NCBI RefSeq assembly: GCF_000010165.1
Contig: NC_012491.1
Span: 5,031,001-5,095,000, forward strand
Direction of reading: 5' to 3'
DNA from: Brevibacillus brevis NBRC 100599
GTDB taxonomy: Bacteria > Bacillota > Bacilli > Brevibacillales > Brevibacillaceae
DNA length: 64,000 nucleotides
Both the position numbers and the translations under genes were made by a program. Under the pieces are notes generated by a model. That model made no database searches. It saw nothing but the letters and a program-made list of their open reading frames with translations, and was not told where the DNA came from. Shown one piece after another: positions 8,388-15,669 of this stretch; position 1 is the stretch's first letter; every line of letters starts with the position of its first letter.

Positions 8388-8903
8388 ATGAGTGAGCATC
8401 CACTAAATAGTGAGAGTTGTCTAGATTTCGTTCTTGAGCTGTTGGAAAAACGAGGAGTCAGCATGAACGACATTGCTGAAATTGTCATGTTCCTACAGTC
8501 AAAATATATCCCGGACATCACCTTGGAAATGTGTCTCGACAGTGTGTCGTCCGTCTTGAAAAAACGCGAGGTCCAAAACGCGTTGCTGACCGGGATTCAG
8601 CTCGATATCCTCGCTGAACAAAAGCAGCTGCTTCCCCCGCTCCAGGCGATTATTGAAACAGACGAGCCGCTATACGGCATAGACGAGGTACTCGCCCTCG
8701 CCATCGTCAACCTGTACGGAAGCATCGGATTCACCAACTTCGGTTATGTAGACAAGCTGAAGCACGGCAAACTCGCCGATCTCAACGACAAGCGTAATGG
8801 TGTCCATACTTTTTTGGACGATCTTGTTGGTGCGGTCGCAGCCGCCGCCTCCAGCCGCATTGCCCACCGCCAGAAGCAGCAGGAAGAATGCCCTGAATCA
8901 TAG
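8388..8903 (+). CDS. yutG: Phosphatidylglycerophosphatase A-related protein YutG
   Basis: This 171-residue soluble protein of the PgpA-like YutG family shows the typical segments GVSMNDIAEIV and the C-terminal FLDDLVGAVAAA. The E. coli PgpA enzyme dephosphorylates phosphatidylglycerophosphate; the YutG branch lacks obvious membrane spans, so its substrate is uncertain. The ATG at 8388 has AAGGAGG seven to eight bases upstream. Its stop overlaps the last six bases of convergent yutF, leaving no room for a terminator. Confidence 0.85.
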   Translation: MSEHPLNSESCLDFVLELLEKRGVSMNDIAEIVMFLQSKYIPDITLEMCLDSVSSVLKKREVQNALLTGIQLDILAEQKQLLPPLQAIIETDEPLYGIDEVLALAIVNLYGSIGFTNFGYVDKLKHGKLADLNDKRNGVHTFLDDLVGAVAAAASSRIAHRQKQQEECPES

Positions 8904-9677
8904 TGAGATTCGCTGCTGCCATTCCGGCAAATCCTCCGCAATATGGGTAGGAGCAGCATGATGCTGTTCTGCTTCTTCGCGCGTGGAATAGCCTGTCAAA
9001 ACAAGCAAGCTGTCCAAGCCGCTGTTGGCACCTGCCTCAATGTCCGTATATAGATTGTCCCCGACGATCAGCGTGTCAGCCGCAGCAGTACCAAGCTGAT
9101 CCAGTGCGTACTGGACGATAATGGACTCTGGTTTGCCAATCACGATTGGTTTGGTCGCGGAGGCAACGGAGACGGCTGCCACCAGTGAACCATTGCCAGG
9201 GAACAGACCGGCATCTGTCGGCAGGGCAGCATCTGCATTTGTAGCGAGAAAAGTTGCTCCTGCACGGATAGCGCGTGCGGCGATCGCCAGCTTTTCATAC
9301 GTAAAAGCACGATCAATCCCGACGATGACATAAGCCGGATCTTCTTCGGTGATTACATAGCCTGCATCCGTCAGCTGATCATGCAAGCCCGCCTCTCCAA
9401 TCACGTAAACGCGTGTTCCCGCTGGTGCATGCTCTTGTAAATAGGTAGCGGTCGCCATGCTCGTGGTATACACGTCCCGAGCCTGTGCTTCTATGCCCAT
9501 TGCTACCAGCCGTTCTGCGACGTGCTGTGCAGAGGCTGAAGAATTGTTTGTCAGGAACAAATACGGAATTTGATGAGTTTTCAAGTGGGTGATGAATGGT
9601 GCTGCGCCCGGAATCGCTTCTTTTCCCCGATAAATCGTCCCATCCAGATCAAGCAAATAGCCTTTATATGGTTTCAC
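8898..9677 (-). CDS. yutF: HAD-IIA phosphatase, NagD/YutF family
   Basis: This 259-residue haloacid dehalogenase-type phosphatase contains motif I LLDLDGTIYRG with the nucleophile Asp, motif II FLTNNSS, the lysine in IGKPES, and motif IV VGDNLYTDIEAG. NagD-type enzymes dephosphorylate small phospho-metabolites. The GTG start at 9677 is preceded by GGGAG at about ten bases. It is convergent with and overlaps yutG by six bases. This matches the B. subtilis yutG-yutF neighbourhood. Confidence 0.88.
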   Translation of the reverse strand: MKPYKGYLLDLDGTIYRGKEAIPGAAPFITHLKTHQIPYLFLTNNSSASAQHVAERLVAMGIEAQARDVYTTSMATATYLQEHAPAGTRVYVIGEAGLHDQLTDAGYVITEEDPAYVIVGIDRAFTYEKLAIAARAIRAGATFLATNADAALPTDAGLFPGNGSLVAAVSVASATKPIVIGKPESIIVQYALDQLGTAAADTLIVGDNLYTDIEAGANSGLDSLLVLTGYSTREEAEQHHAAPTHIAEDLPEWQQRISL

Positions 9678-9764
9678 GTTGTTCCATCTCCCATCTGTTG
9701 TCGTAACCCGATTGAACAGGCTCTCCCCTCTTAGTGTAATCCTTCCTCCTTCCTATCGCAAAAA

Positions 9765-9797
9765 ACAGGAAACGGCATCCACCGCTTCCTGCTTTTT
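9765..9797 (-). terminator. Terminator of the secreted metallophosphoesterase gene
   Basis: An imperfect stem (CAGGAA-A-CGG at 9766-9775 with CCG-C-TTCCTG at 9782-9791) is flanked by A6 and T5, so it can work in both directions. It lies just beyond the minus-strand stop at 9835. Confidence 0.75.
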
Positions 9798-9834
9798 GTT
9801 TAGGACCCGATCGGCCCTCTTATTCACAATGTCG

Positions 9835-11076
9835 TTATTTCTTGAATTTGACCATGATTGGCGTGCCGGCTTCCAGGTTCATTTCCCCTTTATGACGGAC
9901 ATACACGTTCTGGTATCCTGGAAATGTCGGTGGATCTTCGGGATCATAATCCTTCCAGTTTTTTTGCTTGCCAACTGCGTACTCCATGTATTCCGTCGCG
10001 TTCACAAGCACATTATTCTCATCATCCGCCTGTACATCCGGCGGCAACTGCTCGATTTTTCCATAACGGATGCTGAGTTGCTTAATTACTTTGTCGTGTT
10101 GGTAGTCATACGCTTGGATGACGACATCATTACCGTACACCTGCAAGCGCAGTCCTTGCTTGAAAGCTCCTCCATCCGGCGTGACTTTTTCGCCCCCGTC
10201 TGGACCTGCTGACATCCATCCCGTTTCAATGCCTGCCGTGTTTACGACGGTAAAGCCGCGTTTGTCTCCGCCTTTGACTTTCTTTTTGCCTGCCCAATCC
10301 GGCAGGTTCAGGTCCCAATGGGTGTGGCTCGAAAAGAAAACAACTTGCGGATAGTCTTTCAAGATGTCGAGGAGCTTGTCCACATCCAGGTAGTCGTTCG
10401 TGTATGGACTTTGTCTGGAGCCCGAGATACTGTCCGGAAGCACATGGTGGGAGAATACAAAAATGGGCTTATTCTTGTCCTTCTTGCTATAACGCTTCAG
10501 ATTATCTTTCAGCCAATCCAGTTGCTCGTCGCTCATGTAAACTTCATCCCACAATTTAGGATCGTGGTATTTCATGTATTTTTCTGTGCCGAGGAAAAGG
10601 AAGGGATATCCATCAATTTCCTTTTGGTGATAGACTTTGTCTTCTCCACTGAATTGGTAAAAGTTATCGAACAGTTCTTCTTCCGTTGTGCCGTTTGGCC
10701 ATGAACTTTGTGCAAGCGTTTGGGGATTCTTCCACTTCGGCACATAAAACTCATGATTGCCGATACTGGACCACACGTTTTCGGGATGAGGATTTTTATC
10801 GAGCACATCTTGCACGGCTTGATATTCAAAATCGTAACCGCGAGGAGTAATATCACCGTTAATGATCAGCGCTTTGGATTTTGGATTTTCCTCATTGATG
10901 TCTTGCAAAACGTGACTAAAATCTCGAAGGTCTCCCTGGATATCACTGATCACGTCAAATGTCATCGTCATCTTTTTCTCAGGAATTTTGTCTTTTGCAT
11001 GAGCAAAATCAACGACTGGCAGGATTCCACCCAACAAGATGGCAGAAGCAGCTATACTTGATACCATTTTTTTCAT
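9835..11076 (-). CDS. Secreted calcineurin-like metallophosphoesterase
   Basis: This protein of about 413 residues has a signal peptide (about 27 residues, ending FAHA) and a calcineurin-like phosphoesterase domain. All metal-ligand motifs are visible in order: DVISDIQGD, INGDITPRG, GNHEF, FSHHVLPD and SSHTHWD. A beta-rich C-terminal domain of about 110 residues follows. The substrate could be an extracellular phosphodiester or monoester for phosphate scavenging. The ATG at 11076 was selected over an upstream GTG because GAGGAGAG lies 7-8 bases before it. It is monocistronic with its own terminator. Confidence 0.85.
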   Translation of the reverse strand: MKKMVSSIAASAILLGGILPVVDFAHAKDKIPEKKMTMTFDVISDIQGDLRDFSHVLQDINEENPKSKALIINGDITPRGYDFEYQAVQDVLDKNPHPENVWSSIGNHEFYVPKWKNPQTLAQSSWPNGTTEEELFDNFYQFSGEDKVYHQKEIDGYPFLFLGTEKYMKYHDPKLWDEVYMSDEQLDWLKDNLKRYSKKDKNKPIFVFSHHVLPDSISGSRQSPYTNDYLDVDKLLDILKDYPQVVFFSSHTHWDLNLPDWAGKKKVKGGDKRGFTVVNTAGIETGWMSAGPDGGEKVTPDGGAFKQGLRLQVYGNDVVIQAYDYQHDKVIKQLSIRYGKIEQLPPDVQADDENNVLVNATEYMEYAVGKQKNWKDYDPEDPPTFPGYQNVYVRHKGEMNLEAGTPIMVKFKK

Positions 11077-11254
11077 TACGGATCTCTCCTCATCTGTTTT
11101 CGTCACGACGCCCATCCGTTCTACCAATACTTTCCTGATATCATTCCACCTTTCCGTTGCTTTTCTGTGTGTTTAGTTGCCCTTTTACACCATAAATAGT
11201 AAATGTCCAACATAAAGAAAACGTTAAACCAACATTAAGATTGCGAGAATGGAG

Positions 11255-11277
11255 AAAAAAAGGTACTTAATACCTGC
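11255..11277 (-). terminator. Weak hairpin with T7, third in series
   Basis: The stem AGGTA/TACCT with a five-base loop is followed on the minus strand by seven T. The stem is short, so this may be a backup terminator or chance. Confidence 0.4.
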
Positions 11278-11286
11278 CTGATTATA

Positions 11287-11323
11287 GAAAAAAGGCACAG
11301 GACGTTAACCGAATCCTGTGCCT
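11287..11323 (-). terminator. Strong terminator, second in series
   Basis: A 10-bp perfect stem AGGCACAGGA (11293-11302) pairs with 11314-11323 and is followed by a T-rich run on the minus strand. Confidence 0.85.
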
Positions 11324-11371
11324 GCATCGTTCTTACGTTCTTATATAGAAAAGCCGGTTGTAAACAAAAGA

Positions 11372-11396
11372 AAAAATCCACCCGATTCGAGTGGAC
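11372..11396 (-). terminator. Terminator immediately after the cysteine-rich regulator gene
   Basis: On the minus strand the stem around TCCACTCG / CGGGTGGA (one G-U pair) is followed by six T. It lies about 17 bases beyond the stop at 11413. Confidence 0.75.
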
Positions 11397-11412
11397 TGTC
11401 GTTATAGCTATT

Positions 11413-12042
11413 TTATTTCGCTTCCTTGATGTGAAACACGCATTTGTCTCCGCCTTTTGCCATGCACGTGGTTTGCTCCACATTGGCATTCAAAACCCGA
11501 CGGAACAAGGAAAGCTCACAGCTACACGCTTGGTTGAATTCACGGGCTACTTGTGAGATTGGGCAATTGAACTCCTGAATCCGGTAGCCGTCTCCGTTTT
11601 CGTCCTTTTCCCATTCCACCATATAGCCTTTATCGTTTTGCAGCTCGGCCAACTTGGCTACACGATTTTCCAGGTCGCCTTGCATGTAGGAGCGATAAGT
11701 CTCCTCCAAGCGATTCTCGCGGCGTCTAAATAGCATTTCTATTTTGGACAAACCGTCGATTTCCTTTATGTCTTGTAAAAAATCTAATGTCAAATGAGAA
11801 TAATTGCGCGGGAACAGTTCGTCTGCTTCCTGCGACAATGAATAAACATTCGTTGGGCGTCCCATCGCTTGGCGAACAAGCGTAGACTTGATCAAATTAT
11901 CTCTCTCCAGGGTGTTCAAATGACGACGTACCGCCATTTCAGTAATCCCCAGCTCGACGGCCATGTCGCTGACAGGGAGTGAACCTTTGACCTTGAGCAT
12001 GTGCAGGATTTGATCACGAGTGGACGTTCCTTCGTTTGTCAT
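11413..12042 (-). CDS. HTH transcriptional regulator with C-terminal cysteine cluster (SufR/DeoR-like)
   Basis: This protein of about 209 residues has an N-terminal winged helix (TRDQILHMLKVKGSLPVSDMA, then ITEMAVRRHLNTLE) and a C-terminal half with five cysteines spaced C-x12-C-x1-C-x17-C-x7-C. That layout is like COG2345/SufR-type regulators that bind an iron-sulfur cluster or metal; the ligand is inferred, not shown. Targets are unknown; nearby yutI and lipA belong to iron-sulfur biology, but no operator was found. The ATG at 12042 was preferred over a GTG at 12051 because AAGGA sits at a workable distance only for the former. Two strong terminators follow. Confidence 0.75.
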   Translation of the reverse strand: MTNEGTSTRDQILHMLKVKGSLPVSDMAVELGITEMAVRRHLNTLERDNLIKSTLVRQAMGRPTNVYSLSQEADELFPRNYSHLTLDFLQDIKEIDGLSKIEMLFRRRENRLEETYRSYMQGDLENRVAKLAELQNDKGYMVEWEKDENGDGYRIQEFNCPISQVAREFNQACSCELSLFRRVLNANVEQTTCMAKGGDKCVFHIKEAK

Positions 12043-12129
12043 ACGTATCACCGTCCTTTCTACCTATTGTAGTGGATGAAGACGTTTTAGTAAACAAACG
12101 AAAGTCTTTTGTATAAAATATCCGCTACA

Positions 12130-12564
12130 TTAAAAAAGTTCTTTTTTCAAGAAGGCTCTTACCTGTGGCTCAAACTGACGAATAGCACTGGTCGCTTCTT
12201 CTACCAGACTGTACATCTCATTGATCGGCACACTTGTATAATCATTGACCAGATGCTTGCGGAAATCAGTTACACGTGTCAGGATCAAAGCCTGTTCATC
12301 CGTGATGACTTGCTCATCCCGCAAAATTTCCACGATGTCGCTGTAGCTTCCTGGATCTCGCATAATGAATCCGTCGATCAGCGCATTTCCCACATCCACT
12401 ATTCCTTCGATAGACAAGTGCAGGGCTCGCTCCATCGCAGCAACAGCTACTTTATCTGCCAAAACCTCTTTGGCTCCTCGTTCACTGAGCTTGTCCAACA
12501 GATCCAGCATACGAGACATATGTTCCAATACTTGGTCGATTCGTTTTGTATTCACGTCGTACAT
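12130..12564 (-). CDS. yutE: YutE, DUF86/HepT-like protein without a nucleotidyltransferase partner
   Basis: This 144-residue all-helical protein belongs to the DUF86/HepT-like family. HepT toxins work with MNT nucleotidyltransferases and carry an R-x4-H-x-Y motif. Here the segment is FRKHLVNDY (R102, N107, Y109), so the motif His is Asn. No MNT-like gene is adjacent. This matches B. subtilis YutE, a solitary member, and suggests a non-toxin role. The ATG at 12564 has AAGGAG 6-7 bases upstream. A 35-codon membrane ORF ends 10 bases upstream, and its stop overlaps the ribosome site, so the two are probably co-translated. Confidence 0.8.
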   Translation of the reverse strand: MYDVNTKRIDQVLEHMSRMLDLLDKLSERGAKEVLADKVAVAAMERALHLSIEGIVDVGNALIDGFIMRDPGSYSDIVEILRDEQVITDEQALILTRVTDFRKHLVNDYTSVPINEMYSLVEEATSAIRQFEPQVRAFLKKELF

Positions 12565-12574
12565 ATATTTCTCC

Positions 12575-12682
12575 TTACTTTCGCTTTTTTGATTTGCGTT
12601 TTGAGTAGTAAACAGTAAACACAAATGTTAGCACCAGGACGAGAAGCACCAATTCCCCTTCCTGCAAATAGGAATTGCTCAC
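12575..12682 (-). CDS. Small single-span membrane protein (35 aa) upstream of yutE
   Basis: A GTG-initiated ORF of 35 codons has AGAGGTG 6-7 bases before the start. It encodes a short polar N-terminus (MSNSYLQEGE), one hydrophobic span (LVLLVLVLTFVFTV) and a strongly basic tail (YYSKRKSKKRK). The positive tail predicts N-out/C-in topology. Its TAA overlaps the AAGGAG of yutE, typical of translational coupling. I do not recognise a family. Ribosome site, hydrophobic profile and tight spacing argue that it is real. Confidence 0.6.
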   Translation of the reverse strand: MSNSYLQEGELVLLVLVLTFVFTVYYSKRKSKKRK

Positions 12683-12764
12683 CGGTTTCACCTCTTTTCA
12701 TCCCTCAGTATACCAAATTTGTACGACCTGTCACGAATCGCGTTCGTCTTTTGATCACGTAGTT

Positions 12765-12880
12765 GTACCGGGGGATTATTCGACATCGAAAGTGGCGTTC
12801 ACCTTTCAAAGTCCGGTGCTCATGTAGATCCCCTACACTCCGCTCCTCCTTTTCAGGTTCTCGCCACTTTCTCGGTGCTG
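12765..12880. ncRNA. Possible structured RNA or leader element (orientation unknown)
   Basis: A 10-bp perfect inverted repeat (GAAAGTGGCG 12788-12797 with 12862-12871) encloses about 64 bases. Inside is a small hairpin TGTAG-ATCCC-CTACA (loop exposing C-rich bases) and the C-rich run CTCCTCCTTTT, which on the plus strand resembles an anti-Shine-Dalgarno sequence. ACCG/CGGT at the flanks may extend the stem. The region lies between yutE and glpX, and the glpX promoter starts just after it. No T-run follows on either side. No known Rfam class was recognised. Confidence 0.35.
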
Positions 12881-12905
12881 AAAAGACGAATCAGTGATAA
12901 CTTTA

Positions 12906-12914
12906 TGTTACAAT
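12906..12914 (+). promoter_or_regulatory. Extended -10 promoter of glpX
   Basis: TGTTACAAT at 12906-12914 gives TG-N-TACAAT. No good -35 is seen. The start point would fall near 12921, leaving a leader of about 40 bases before the GTG. Confidence 0.5.
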
Positions 12915-12959
12915 GATGGGGTGAATTTTTGTCGGCAAGCATAAGGGGAGGAACACACT

Positions 12960-13934
12960 GTGGAACGCGAATTGGCACTGGAAATTGTGCGGGTAACGGA
13001 AATGGCTGCACTCGCCTCTTCTCACTGGATGGGACGCGGGAAAAAGAATGAAGCAGATGAAGCAGCGACCAGCGCCATGCGCGCCATGTTTGACACGATC
13101 AACATGAGGGGTACCGTCGTTATTGGCGAAGGTGAACTGGATGAGGCCCCCATGCTCTATATCGGTGAAAAGCTCGGTAACCTGGAAGCAGACGGGCCTG
13201 AGGTAGATGTGGCGGTTGATCCGCTAGAAGGAACGACGATTGTCGCGAAGGGTCACAACAATGCCATGTCTGTTATCGCCATCGGGGACCGTGGCACCCT
13301 GTTGCATGCACCAGACATGTACATGATGAAAATGGCCGTCGGCAAACGTGCTGCCGGACAAATCAACCTTTACGATCCCGTGGATAAAATGATAGAGGTT
13401 GTAGCAAAAGCAAACAACAAGCGCGTACAAGATGTGACGGTCATTATTCAGGAACGTGACCGCCATCAGGCGATAATTGACGCCATTCGTGAAAAAGGTG
13501 CGCGCGTGAAGCTTTTTGGAGATGGCGATGTGGGTGCAGCGATTGCTGCCTGTCTGCCGCATACAGGGATTGACCTGTTCTTGGGGATCGGTGGTGCGCC
13601 AGAGGGCGTAATCAGTGCCGCAGCGATCAAGTGCCTGGGTGGCGACATGCAAGCCCAGCTCAAGCCACAAAACGACAGTGAACGCGAGCGTTGCATCAAA
13701 ATGGGGCTCGATAATCCGGAGCAGCTCTTGACGCTAAACGATCTGGTCAAAGGGGACGACGCCATTTTTGCGGCAACAGGCGTTTCTGATGGAGAGCTGT
13801 TGCAAGGTGTACGCTACCTCGGCGATGATATGGTGGAAACTCATTCGATCGTCATGCGTGCCAAAACCAAAACCATTCGCTTTGTCCGTGCTGTACACAA
13901 TACCGAACACAAACCAAATCTTTTATGGAAGTAG
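12960..13934 (+). CDS. glpX: Fructose-1,6-bisphosphatase class II (GlpX)
   Basis: This 324-residue enzyme hydrolyses fructose 1,6-bisphosphate to fructose 6-phosphate in gluconeogenesis. Class II marks are GRGKKNEAD near the N-terminus, [13 protein letters not shown], and the metal/phosphate segment VDPLEGTT, followed by GIGGAPEG. Length is normal. The GTG start at 12960 has GGGGAGG eight bases upstream. It is followed 12 bases later by a DUF3055-type gene and then a terminator, so the two form a small operon. Confidence 0.93.
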   Translation: MERELALEIVRVTEMAALASSHWMGRGKKNEADEAATSAMRAMFDTINMRGTVVIGEGELDEAPMLYIGEKLGNLEADGPEVDVAVDPLEGTTIVAKGHNNAMSVIAIGDRGTLLHAPDMYMMKMAVGKRAAGQINLYDPVDKMIEVVAKANNKRVQDVTVIIQERDRHQAIIDAIREKGARVKLFGDGDVGAAIAACLPHTGIDLFLGIGGAPEGVISAAAIKCLGGDMQAQLKPQNDSERERCIKMGLDNPEQLLTLNDLVKGDDAIFAATGVSDGELLQGVRYLGDDMVETHSIVMRAKTKTIRFVRAVHNTEHKPNLLWK

Positions 13935-13946
13935 AGGGACACTTAC

Positions 13947-14216
13947 ATGGCAAATGATTTGTTCTACTTGTACGACGAAGCCGAGGATACTCGTACGCGC
14001 TTTGTTAGCTTCACGGGCGAAGCTACGCGTTTTGACCTCGCGATTACAACGACCAACCGTTTTTATGGGAAGGCAATTGTCATCAACATTCAAAATGGAC
14101 GCTCCGCTATTATTGGACATGATGATCTGGAAGAAGAAGGCTATCTGGAATTCGCGTTCAACTTGAATGAGAGTGAAGCCGAAGAATTGAAAGCATTTTT
14201 GGAAGCAGCCATTTAA
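13947..14216 (+). CDS. DUF3055-like small protein
   Basis: This 89-residue acidic protein (motifs RFVSFTGEATRFDLAI, FYGKAIVINIQNGRSA and a C-terminal ESEAEELKAFL helix) resembles the DUF3055 family of Bacilli, whose function is unknown. A GAGGGA ribosome site lies seven bases before the ATG, 12 bases after glpX. It shares the glpX transcript. The family name is from memory and should be checked. Confidence 0.7.
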   Translation: MANDLFYLYDEAEDTRTRFVSFTGEATRFDLAITTTNRFYGKAIVINIQNGRSAIIGHDDLEEEGYLEFAFNLNESEAEELKAFLEAAI

Positions 14217-14222
14217 TTCACC

Positions 14223-14255
14223 AAAGGAAGAGCCATTGCGGGCTCTTCCTTTTTT
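14223..14255 (+). terminator. Terminator of the glpX operon
   Basis: A 12-bp stem (AAAGGAAGAGCC 14223-14234 with 14241-14252) is followed by a run of T on the plus strand. Confidence 0.92.
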
Positions 14256-14368
14256 ATTGATTACCTCCGCCCATTTCCTGCTGGACAATGCTCCTTACAG
14301 GCGTATGCCTCGTATACTGCTACTGCACAGATGCACAGACAGATAACGAGAGGAGTGCGAATCGCATC

Positions 14369-14818
14369 ATGCAATCTTATCCATACGACCAAAGCTCTTA
14401 TGACCAAAGTTCTTATGACCAAAACCAATACGATCAAGTCCAATATGATCAAAACGAATACGATCAAAACCAATTTGCTCCTGCACAATATGACCAGCCA
14501 CCTTATTACTCATCAGGCCAAGATTTCCAATACATCCCAGAAGATCAGGCTCACCCAGTCTTTTTCCGTAGAAGACGCGGTCCTGAGGTCGTTGTCGTCC
14601 CACAGCCATATCCTTGGTGGGGATGCAATACTTGCTGGCCTGGTTATTGGCCTACATGGGGCTGGCCTGGTTGGGGTCCCGGTGGTTTTGGTGGACCCGG
14701 TGGCTTCGGTGGACCTGGTGGTTTCGGTGGACCCGGCGGTTTCGGTGGACCCGGTGGTTTCGGTGGACCCGGTGGTTTCGGTGGACCCGGTGGTTTCGGT
14801 GGACCCGGTGGTTTTTGA
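14369..14818 (+). CDS. Low-complexity YDQ-repeat / Gly-Pro-Phe-repeat protein
   Basis: A protein of about 149 residues has three zones. Residues 1-43 are tandem YDQ-type units (YDQSS, YDQNQ, YDQVQ). A central aromatic region follows with a basic patch FFRRRRGPE and WWGCNTCWPGYW holding a Cys pair. Residues from about 103 onward are tandem GGFGGP units. It is probably intrinsically disordered and self-associating, as in some spore coat or exosporium proteins; that role is inferred. The ATG at 14369 lies 14 bases from the nearest GGAG, so the start is uncertain. An independent terminator follows. Confidence 0.6.
   Translation: MQSYPYDQSSYDQSSYDQNQYDQVQYDQNEYDQNQFAPAQYDQPPYYSSGQDFQYIPEDQAHPVFFRRRRGPEVVVVPQPYPWWGCNTCWPGYWPTWGWPGWGPGGFGGPGGFGGPGGFGGPGGFGGPGGFGGPGGFGGPGGFGGPGGF
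14681..14815 (+). repeat. 18-bp tandem repeat, about 7.5 units
   Basis: The unit GGTGGTTTCGGTGGACCC is repeated with single-base third-position changes from 14681 to 14815 and encodes the GGFGGP units. Near-identical units make this a likely site of length variation by slippage. Confidence 0.95.
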
Positions 14819-14861
14819 ACCCCTAATGGTTTTGGCTAAGGTTATTCGATCGCAAAACGAA

Positions 14862-14894
14862 AAGAACCCTGACATCCAGGGCTCTTTTTTATGC
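14862..14894 (+). terminator. Bidirectional terminator between the YDQ protein gene and yutD
   Basis: The stem AAGAACCCTG / CAGGGCTCTT (one mismatch) has a T-run on the plus strand and A-rich flank on the other side, so it can also serve minus-strand yutD. Confidence 0.75.
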
Positions 14895-14915
14895 TTCGGT
14901 TATTCTGATTCATTT

Positions 14916-15545
14916 TTAGGACTCACGCTTTGGTGTATTTGGTCCTGTTGGGACTTTATCGCGTTCGCGATTGGGTTTGAATTGATTGGGACGGCGCTCT
15001 CGTGAGTTGGAATCCTTGCCATTTTTATCAGGGCGATCCTTTTGGAACTTTGGCTTCTCCCCACGTTCGTTTCTCCCTGCCCCATTGCGATCGGCGCCAG
15101 CATTGTTCTGGCGATCCTGTTTATTTTGACGCGGGTGATAACGTCTACGTTCTTTTCGTTCTACATAAGGCGAAGAGCCACCCTCTTCACGAGGAATGTC
15201 CTGACGAATATCAATGATGGCATCAAAACCAGCTTCGTCTTGCCCGCTTTGGTCATCACTGTTGCCAACGTTTGCTTTTACCTTGCGCAAAACGAAGTAC
15301 GGACAACCAAAATTGCAGAACTCATGCAGGTACTCATCCAAAGCGGCGATCCGCTGCTCGAACGGTACTTTGCGATTAGCGTCAATATAAAACCCACGAA
15401 GACGAAGCTGACCATAGCCCCAGTCCCCTACAATATAATCGTACTTGTCGAGGATGTCGCTATAGCGCTCCTTGAACGCCTCAAGGTTCCAGCCGTCTCG
15501 ATTTACTTCCATGACTTCATAAGTACCGGCTTGCGTGCGAATCAA
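14916..15545 (-). CDS. yutD: YutD family protein with a long basic disordered tail
   Basis: The N-terminal 100 residues match YutD (DRYSDILDKYDYIVGDWGYG-type segment, GQLRLRGFY, then FCNFGCPYFVLRK). The role of YutD is unknown. From about residue 115 the protein continues for nearly 95 residues of Arg/Asn/Lys/Asp-rich low-complexity sequence, absent from the B. subtilis protein as I recall it. The TTG at 15545 was chosen because AAGGAGG (15553-15559) lies seven bases upstream and the resulting N-terminus fits the family; an in-frame GTG at 15596 would place that site inside the gene. The tail may bind nucleic acid, an inference from composition. Confidence 0.8.
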   Translation of the reverse strand: MIRTQAGTYEVMEVNRDGWNLEAFKERYSDILDKYDYIVGDWGYGQLRLRGFYIDANRKVPFEQRIAALDEYLHEFCNFGCPYFVLRKVKANVGNSDDQSGQDEAGFDAIIDIRQDIPREEGGSSPYVERKERRRYHPRQNKQDRQNNAGADRNGAGRNERGEKPKFQKDRPDKNGKDSNSRERRPNQFKPNRERDKVPTGPNTPKRES

Positions 15546-15669
15546 ACTCGCTTCCTCCTTACGCATGTATACTACGTCCATCTTATCATATTTCACGCAG
15601 CATGAGCTAAATTTCCCACGATAACTGACCTGTGCCTTTGGACATTCTATCGTGTAGGGGGTGTTACCA

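Larger units (their letters stand above)
11077..11412. other. 336-base intergenic region with three hairpin/T-run structures
   Basis: No ORF with a credible ribosome site is seen here. The right half holds three successive minus-strand hairpins followed by T-runs (11255-11277, 11287-11323, 11372-11396). The left part is AT-rich and presumably carries the promoter of the metallophosphoesterase gene, but no clear -35/-10 pair could be assigned. Confidence 0.5.

Noticed and set aside
14331-15005. Long plus-strand frame across the GPGGF repeats and into yutD
   Set aside because: The repeat array keeps all frames open. The YDQ/GGFGGP frame is the only one with sensible composition, and no ribosome site serves the other.
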